Source: Stratiolaelaps scimitus (taxonomy: Eukaryota > Arthropoda > Arachnida > Mesostigmata > Laelapidae). From it: a stretch of 64,000 nt of DNA. Where the stretch lies: contig JABWDB010000038.1 of the NCBI GenBank assembly GCA_019614645.1, positions 930,001 through 994,000 on the forward strand, written 5' to 3'. Positions within the stretch are counted from its first letter, which is position 1. Each line of letters opens with the position of its first letter. Both the position numbers and the translations under genes were made by a program. This document shows positions 56,897 to 64,000 of this stretch, one piece after another. The notes under the pieces are model-generated. The model had not been told where the DNA came from and did not search any database. It worked only from the letters and a program-made list of their open reading frames with translations.

Positions 56897-58098
56897 TTAG
56901 CTCATATCAACGGCAGCAACCGAACCCGATGTGGCAAACACAGCCCTTCCGCCGCGGATATTATTGCGGGCCACTAATGGCAGTAAGATAATGAGGAGCG
57001 CCACTCCGGCCGAGAGCGCGTTAAGGATTAGACCCTGTTCAGGATAATCCCTATAGTCCGCGTTCTGGTTCTGACCGCTGAAAGTATTCAAGCAATACAT
57101 AATGTACGTTAGAAAGAAGCAGTTGAGACATGTTCAGAGGTGTAGGTCGAATTTCATCAAACTAATCTTTGAACTCTAATACGTATATTGAAGCGCATAC
57201 TTAAGTCTAGCTCGGGCAGCCTGCATAAAGCCGGTAAGAGCTGTAGCTGATCCAAGTGTGAAGATTACGAGTCCGAAGGTTGCGTGCACAGGAACAAGCG
57301 CGGCTCGGAATGAAGCTGTGGCTCCGTCGCAGCAAAGAAGGACCAGAAATGACACCAGTCCAACGAGCAGCTAAAATCGATATAAAATCATTCGTTTGGT
57401 AACGTAAATTTGCCATTAGTAAATAGCATTGTCTTGCCCGACAGTTCAACGAGGAGATGGGCCAGCACCAAATTCAATAAGGTTCCCAGTAAACGCCGAT
57501 AAAGCAAATGTTTGTATAATATACTGTAGTTACAAAGGTCTTACCTGTTCTTAAAGGTATTGATATTTCTTCATGCGTATTCTCGTTTACTTAATATTTC
57601 AGCGTTTCTTTCAACGCGGACAGGCTGCATTCTTCTAGATATACTCGGCGCATCCAGTTATTCAAAAGAGTATAGTATTAAAAAAAAAAAAAAAACTGAG
57701 ATATGTTGATGATAGGATGTTTTGTTGAACGTATATTGTTCGTTTATCTACCTGCATAACGAATAGTCCGCAGGTGGCAATAGCAAGCCATGAATGCAGT
57801 GAGTAGAAATGTGCTCCCTTGTGAACCCTCTCGTTGGCCTCAAACGCTACATAGAATCCAACGGCAACACAGCCTGCAGCGCTAAGGAACATAAACGCGT
57901 GAATCAACTTGGCGTAGATTCGGCGGCAGCAACCAAATAGCCGGTAGGTCAAGATCGCCTGTAACGATAATAACAAAACATGACTCAGTTAGCTAAACCG
58001 ATGGTGCTGTACAATAGATAATGCAATTGACTATTGAATAGGGGGATGAAGTCGAAAGTGACATCTATGGGCATACACACTTGAATGTCAGCAGGATT

Positions 58099-58134
<36 letters not shown>

Positions 58135-61100
58135 GTGTTCATAAACTTAAGGCATCCCATGTTCATAGATTAACAGTTTTAAGGGCAATTAAACGTTCAC
58201 CGCATATCATACGGGCGCAAGTGAAAAGCAGACGTCGTCTTCATCAACGCCACATCACGTCCGACTAAACAACACAACACCATGGACAGAGATCGGATAT
58301 TGGTAAGTATAAGGGCAATGTGGTGGATATTAGGGCAAGACTATCCTAAGGATGCACATCTTCTAAAAGGTACCGTGTTGTTGCAGATTGTCTTTAGTGA
58401 CGAAAATAAGTTCAATTTGGACAGGTCAGATGGATTTAACGGTTATTGGCATGATTTACGTAGAGAGCCTTGAATATAGATCTTTTGAAGCGCAATTTCG
58501 GTGGCGGAACCCTTACGTATTTGGGGAGTTCGGCAAATTCGCACTCGCTTCCATCTCATCTTGAATGAAGAGCGAGGACTATCCGCATATGTTGACCTAC
58601 TACCGTCTAAGCGCAGATTTTATCAACCGCCAAATTTTTTCCAACAAGGTAACGCTCCAATTCACGTTAGCTCGAGTACACGCCCGTGGTTAGGACGACA
58701 TGACATTGAAACCCTAGTCTGGCCAGCATGTTCTCCTGATCTCAACCGAATGGATGCCTTATCAGTTTGAACGCCCGAAATATGACACATTGTAACAGGC
58801 TGCATGCGTCATAATATGCGCTGTTCTTTGTGGTATGTATGTTATTTGACACGTATATTAGTCTGATATAGAATAACTTCCTCAAATGTGTGTTCTTTGT
58901 AACGATTTGTTGAAATACAGGGGACGCCTTAAGTTTATGAACACCACTATATATATATATATATATATACAGCTCTGTGGAACATAGTGGAACAGTGACT
59001 ATTTCAAGCTCGATCAAGTCCAAATTTTTCTTTGCTTGACTTAAGACATCTTTATGTTTAAAGGACCTTGTGAAAATAGGCATCTCCCCGTGACGCAATA
59101 ACAACTCGCGTGAATCATACTAATTAACTCAAATCTCGCAGTTTATTTATATATTATTTCGCAACAGTTTGATCACACGGTCGGCTAATCAAGAATAAAA
59201 TTTAATAAATAGTTTTTAATTAACACTAGCTAAGTTATAAGATATAAGTTGTAAGGTGCACGAGGTATTGTTTACATAGATATATGAAAAGAAACCAAGT
59301 TTATAACGAAATACTTGGCGTTTTTTGTGCATGGGAAGCATGTAAAATAAAGAAATAATAAAATAAACAGTCTAATATATGACACAATCATTATAGAAAT
59401 ACAACACTAGCAACATTCGTTGCATTAAATTTCCTTTCGACACCCTGCAGAGTTATAGTGAATCAAATCATGCAACGTCAGCAGCTAATTTAATTAATCG
59501 AATTAATTTTGCCCTACTCGTCAACGACCATAGTGTTCGAATGGTTGGCGTCTTAATATTTAATTAAGTTGAATATTCTATAGTCTGAAAGTACTGTCCA
59601 AAAGTTACTCATGAGCAATTTGAGAGAGACTACTGTATAATCAACTGCAGAGGTGAACTGCAGGTTCGACTCTACACGTACTAATGAAAACAAAAGCGAC
59701 ACCATGGTAAAATTTTGATTTATCTAACTTGCCAACCCGAATACTTCCTTTACATTATAAGGCATTTAAAAACAGTTCGAAATCGAAGTGATTACATTTT
59801 CAGCTATACGTGGAACGGTGAAGTGTGTGAGTAAACGAGCGTGTTATTTATTATTTGGGTAAACTGGGACCTCCATTGTTGTATAAACGTTCATCTGAGT
59901 TGAACAAAGACGTCTGAGGACGGATACGTTTGTACTAAGTCAATCGATCAATTCAGCCCGCCACGCTATTCGCCCATTGTCGACCACTACCAACAACGCC
60001 TATAGGAGGTTCTTTTACCGGCTCTGCTGGTCACTGACCGACGCTCAGATTCTCCCCAATATATCATCGAATGGGATCGTAATCGTTATAATAATATCTG
60101 ATATTAAAACAAATACTATAATTTGGTAAATGCGCCTTCAAGCTTGCTCAGAACCTTTTAGATCTGTGCCTAAATTAACTGACAGAAGCAATTAGCAAAA
60201 AATAAATGGAAAGGTAACGCGCTCATCTTCTGAATCGAAAAATCTTTTCGTCCGTCTATTTATATTGCAGACAGTGTCCCATTGCTCACCGAACCCTAGT
60301 AACATATTTTGTACGGCGGCTTCGTACGACGTTGGATGTCACCCAAACGCGATATTCGCCATTTTGCTTAATAAATACAATTGAACAAAAGACGCTGCGT
60401 ACAACATGCGGAATCGTGGCGTCGGCATTTCCCTAAAAAATATATATACAAAAATATAGACTGCAAAAATCCTCCACCGAGAACTGATGTAGGTAGACAC
60501 GAATCATTTACAGTAAATTTGCTAAGAATACCTGTCAGCGTTTCGGTATGAATTGAATTCCAATCGACGAAGGAAGATCACCTAGGAAAGTCCGAATTAT
60601 AAAAACTTTCTTTGTCTAACGGATTAATTACACGTTTGTAAGTTTCTTCCGACACGTACATAAAAACAGATGAAGCACATGAAATGCGGCGTATTTCGAG
60701 GACAACTTTGGGTCAGTCTGAAGACGAATGGGTAGTTTGCGTATTTGGTCCGTGTGTGCCATATTCATTTACAATGCTCAAACGATTTGAATGAATATGA
60801 AAATTTCACATTCATCCACATTTATCTCAGTCTTTCTAATGCAAAAAAGATTCGCGCTCTGTTGTGTCCTGAAGATACGAACACAGCTACAGTTGATTGT
60901 TTATTCGAAGAATGAATGGCTCATCTGTAGATCTGGAAATTAGATTTCAGACAAGTGCAACCTCAACGTGCCATGGAAAACTGGAGCTGGCAGAGCGAGC
61001 ACAGGCAATATTTGTGTCTCAGTAACTTGCGTATTCAGCTCCCATCAGAACTGAGCGAAAGAATTCGTTTGCCTGACGCATGGACTTGATACGCTCTGTC

Positions 61101-63070
61101 TGAGTCATCTCTATTCGTCACCATTGTTGTTGTGTTCTAGGCTCAGCGATTGCTGAGTTGACATTTTCTGACATTGTCAGAATTGCTAATGCATGCAATG
61201 TTATGTTCGGATTTCATGCTTTATGAATCCTCCATTTGTGGTGTTGTAGACGGGTGTCTAGCCGAGAAATATTATTTAATTGAGAAGACATGTCTACGAT
61301 AAATGTACTCTTCGATACTGTTGGTGGCCTATTATTAAATTTCGTCCTCTCAAAAAAAAGGTGGCCTATCATGCTAACTAATTGTATTTCATCACTGTTT
61401 AACTTTGAGCGGTTTAACTGGTCAGTAGAGGTACACGCTTTGGTCTGACCTATAAAGCCAGCATAATTGTAATACAGGATGTTGAGAGACTTGAGCAACC
61501 CTATCAACCCAAAGTTAAAGTCAAAAAAGTTATCTCAGATGTAATTTTCTTTCTTTTTCTGTTCTTTCGTGTACTTTACAATAAAAAAAACAAGAAGAGA
61601 AAAAGTCCAGAAATTGTTTTCGGTTCCTCTTTCGCTCTAAGATGTACGTCACACCCTCAAGATTATATTCACAGAATGAAATAACGAAAATCGAGCAACT
61701 AAGGCTGCATTCGAGCCCGTCAAATCGTGCTTAGTCCACCATAGTGTTTCGTAACTTTCCGAACACGTTTGTACCTGAGGATAATTTCCTTAGGAGAGGA
61801 ATTTCATAATAACCTAGTAATCACGTTTTCAGAAGATTCGATGAGACTCATATACTAAATTAGATATATATGTTTTTAAACAAGTTATTATTTACGAAGG
61901 CTCTTGAAGGAAAATTGTTTTTTGCTAAAAAAATTATTGATGAAGAACATTTTTATCAGAGTTGTCCTCTTCGGTTATTTTTACCTCGTGGCGCCCACAC
62001 AGCCGTTGCCAACAATGGAGGGTTCGCCTTTTTATATTATAATACATTGTCCCCCATTCGATTTGATTTGACGATGAATGAAAGCTCTTCAATTGACAAC
62101 CAATCGATTCGTCAACCGAGGCTGAATGCTCACGTTGCTGATTTTTTTCTACCGACGAAATGAAGACTACCCCTAGAAGTATGTCGAACTGAACTGACAA
62201 ACAAACCAGATTCTAAAGTGATACACTGACAAGTGAAAGTGTGAAATTGTTGACATATGATGACGTATGATGCCTGGAAGGCGCAAGTCACTACCGCCCG
62301 CCGCGCCCTTTTATTCAATAAAGGTGTCTTTTTTTTGTTCCATGAAAAAATCGGTTGGCAATACCCGTTCGCAAATTTATACGAACGCGAGCCAACAGTG
62401 GGTAGATAGCCACTTGCATAAGAGTGGATTGGAACTCGTTGTCTTAAAAGTTACCGGACTACGATTTTCATCAACAGAACACTGCCAGAACACATCGAAA
62501 CTGCTATCACCTGTATCGTACTTCGGGTATCCTTCGCCTCACCATATTCGTTTTGTAATAGACGTAAGCGTCTACATAAAGAGTTACGAGTCATACCTAG
62601 TTTGGCAGTGAATAAAGTCTCTCTGCCACTTGAGCGGCCTATGGCCAGTGGACCTGGACCACGTTGCACGAAAGCATTATATGTGCACTAATGTTGATGA
62701 CTAAATGTGGCATCAACCTTCACTCTAGCTGGGACTTCAAGCAGAATCCAGACTCGGAGATGGGCAAGCGTCGCACGAAACGATCTTGATGGAAATCTCG
62801 ATAAAAACAGAGATACTGGCGAGTGAAAGACCAGCCTTATTTATTCACCCCCTTTCCAGTCTTATTTTCTTCCCCTACTGCGCATTGCCACATTAGACAG
62901 CAGCAGAACACCAATTTGGGATCGGCGATGTGGTCCGAAAAAATGTTCGGCTTGTCTTTTCGTTCCAAAATGTACAAGTAACTTTCAAAGGAGACTAATA
63001 ATATTGCATATTGAAATTAAAGAGACAGGAGAAGGCAAGCGTGTTGCTTTATCCCTATATATATATATAT

Positions 63071-63120
<50 letters not shown>

Positions 63121-63220
63121 GAGAGAGAGAGAATACATATTTATTTGCTAAATATATTTGAGGTGTAAAACAAATATAAGTATTCTAAACGTATATGCAT
63201 TTTTTTAATGCAACTAAATA

Positions 63221-63257
<37 letters not shown>

Positions 63258-63501
63258 TATATTACAGAATGTATAATCCTGGAAAGATGAGCTGAAAATA
63301 TTATATCATGCCTGCGTGAATTAATATTATGTTCTACTATACGTGAATAGATCTTACCTGTCCATTGAGGAAAATGAAACCACCAACCATAAGTACAAAA
63401 TGAAGATTAAACTGCCGTTTTATGTCGTTGCTCCAGGCCACCCCGCCTTCATAATGGAACACCCAGAACAGCGTCACCGCCAGAATCCCCACCAGCACGA
63501 T
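56897..63501 (-). CDS. Cytochrome b561, last four exons (5' end outside)
   Basis: Exons 63501-63358, 57958-57752, 57370-57201 and 57077-56897 have GT-AG borders and matching phases; they give 233 residues and a stop at 56897. The first visible exon starts in phase 0 after an acceptor, so an N-terminal exon lies beyond 63501. Family marks: FWVFHYEGGVAW, FNLHFVLMVGGFIFLNG, KLIHAFMF, HFYSLHSWLAI and FRAALVPVHATFGL. The four haem-coordinating histidines are present (visible residues 34, 68, 103, 146) at the family's usual spacing. At least five membrane helices can be seen. These proteins pass electrons from ascorbate across a membrane, serving monooxygenases or ferric reduction. The C-terminal tail is short and polar. 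The 5.4-kb first visible intron (57959-63357) contains a Tc1-like element and TA repeats. Confidence 0.92.
58100..58131. repeat. (TA)n microsatellite, left of Tc1-like element
   Basis: TA run that abuts the Tc1-like element. A second run continues on the far side at 58948-58971. Confidence 0.88.
58132..58947 (+). mobile_element. Tc1-like element relic in cytochrome b561 intron
   Basis: The 27-bp inverted ends start GTGGTGTTCATAAACTTAAGG, with one mismatch between the two ends, and TA lies on both sides (58130-58131 and 58948-58949). At 816 bp it is shorter than usual. Plus-strand remnants of the DDE transposase are clear: VFSDENKFNLDRSDG with W (58389-58460), LNEERGLSAYVDLL, FFQQGNAPIHVSSSTRPWL and WPACSPDLN (58555-58750). 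The N-terminal DNA-binding part is lost and frames are broken. It sits in a (TA)n tract. Confidence 0.85.
58972..63055. other. Remainder of the large cytochrome b561 intron
   Basis: AT-rich intron DNA. Open frames at 61870-62163 and 62267-62611 lack recognisable domains. No regulatory site could be supported. Confidence 0.5.
63056..63260. repeat. Compound (TA)n-(GA)n-(TA)n microsatellite
   Basis: (TA)n at 63056-63091 passes into (GA)n at 63091-63131, with a second (TA)n at about 63224-63260, in the cytochrome b561 intron about 100 bp from the 63358 exon. Confidence 0.9.
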
Positions 63502-64000
63502 CTGCAGAGTGTCCAGAAATCGTCACGTAATTCACGTTAATGATATAGATAGATAGATGATATTTTCTTTTTATAATACTTCTGTTTCTGCTCGATCCAA
63601 CATTTTATTGACCTTGGAACCGAAGCACTGGAAGATTATTTATGTTTCATTCAGGAATTGGAAGGTTGAAAAGGATGTGCATGTAGTGATCTGATAGGTC
63701 TCTTTACGCCGCCTGAAGAATCCTGCTATAAGGCATCCGAAATGTATACTGAACAGTTGGCATCTGAAAAGTTATCGTACGATAGATGTGCCTTTACTCC
63801 ACAGTGTTTTTTTAGCCAGTTTGCGGTGGATTATTTTCAGTAGAAACCTTTCATATACAACGACTATTTCGGGTAGAAATTTGAACAAGATGTCAACGAA
63901 TGGGATATTAAGAGAAGGGATATGGTATGGTTCAAACTCAAATTTCAATCCTACTTTTTGTCCTTCTTCATAGAGGGTTTAAATTGAACTATCAACAAAT

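Noticed and set aside
61870..62163. 97-codon plus-strand frame in the cytochrome b561 intron
   Set aside because: No recognisable motif; it is antisense to the host gene and of chance length in AT-rich DNA.
1..64000. CRISPR arrays, bacterial operons, phage genes
   Set aside because: No spaced direct-repeat array, no ribosome-binding-site spaced genes; introns and eukaryotic elements throughout.

Overview
The window looks like nuclear DNA of an arthropod. The signs are split genes with GT-AG introns (one only 49 bp), AT-rich spacers full of (TA)n tracts, and mobile elements typical of arthropods: BEL/Pao, Ty3/Gypsy, an R1-like non-LTR element, mariner, Tc1-like elements and tRNA-headed SINEs. 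The short introns would suit a mite or similar chelicerate, but the sequence does not fix the species. There are no bacterial operons, phage or CRISPR.

Layout: 1-7.1 kb is AT-rich spacer without a supported gene. 7.1-9.3 kb holds SINE and other repeat copies. 9335-13440 is a very young BEL/Pao element with a TSD and near-identical LTRs, inserted in a repeat that is also present at 7.4 kb. 14772-25014 is a three-level nest: a young Gypsy element (minus strand, TSD ACTTC) carries a 6.1-kb R1-like element (15378-21486, 11-bp TSD), which carries a 553-bp tRNA-derived SINE (18318-18870, 14-bp TSD). The Gypsy element is itself rearranged: 597-bp gag arms lie in inverted orientation around a protease-RT segment. 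25-32 kb is mostly spacer, with a perfect 26-bp-arm palindrome, a 3'-truncated tRNA-Pro retropseudogene and a GC-rich relic of unknown type.

The host genes are all on the minus strand. At 32.4-38.4 kb and 38.9-50.1 kb lie two tandem paralogues for large secreted proteins with a degenerate von Willebrand A (vWA) domain. I rebuilt both from splice sites: gene A has 10 exons and 1188 residues with every intron phase matching, and gene B has 8 exons and 637 residues with its 5' end not found. Both run N-terminal region, helical segment, vWA, Cys-containing beta domain, which resembles the order in VWA7/hemicentin-like proteins. Both have lost the canonical metal-binding (MIDAS) motif. At 56.9-63.5 kb are the last four exons of a cytochrome b561 gene with its four haem-binding histidines; its 5.4-kb intron contains a Tc1-like element. 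The introns and spacers of these genes also hold two mariner relics (42 and 52.7 kb) and two scrambled fragments of an old reverse-transcriptase protein (47-49 kb).

The host genes show no shared pathway. The vWA pair is a local gene duplication; cytochrome b561 would act in ascorbate-dependent transmembrane electron transfer. The most unusual structures are the Gypsy foldback, the SINE family that ends in a hairpin, and the vWA gene pair.
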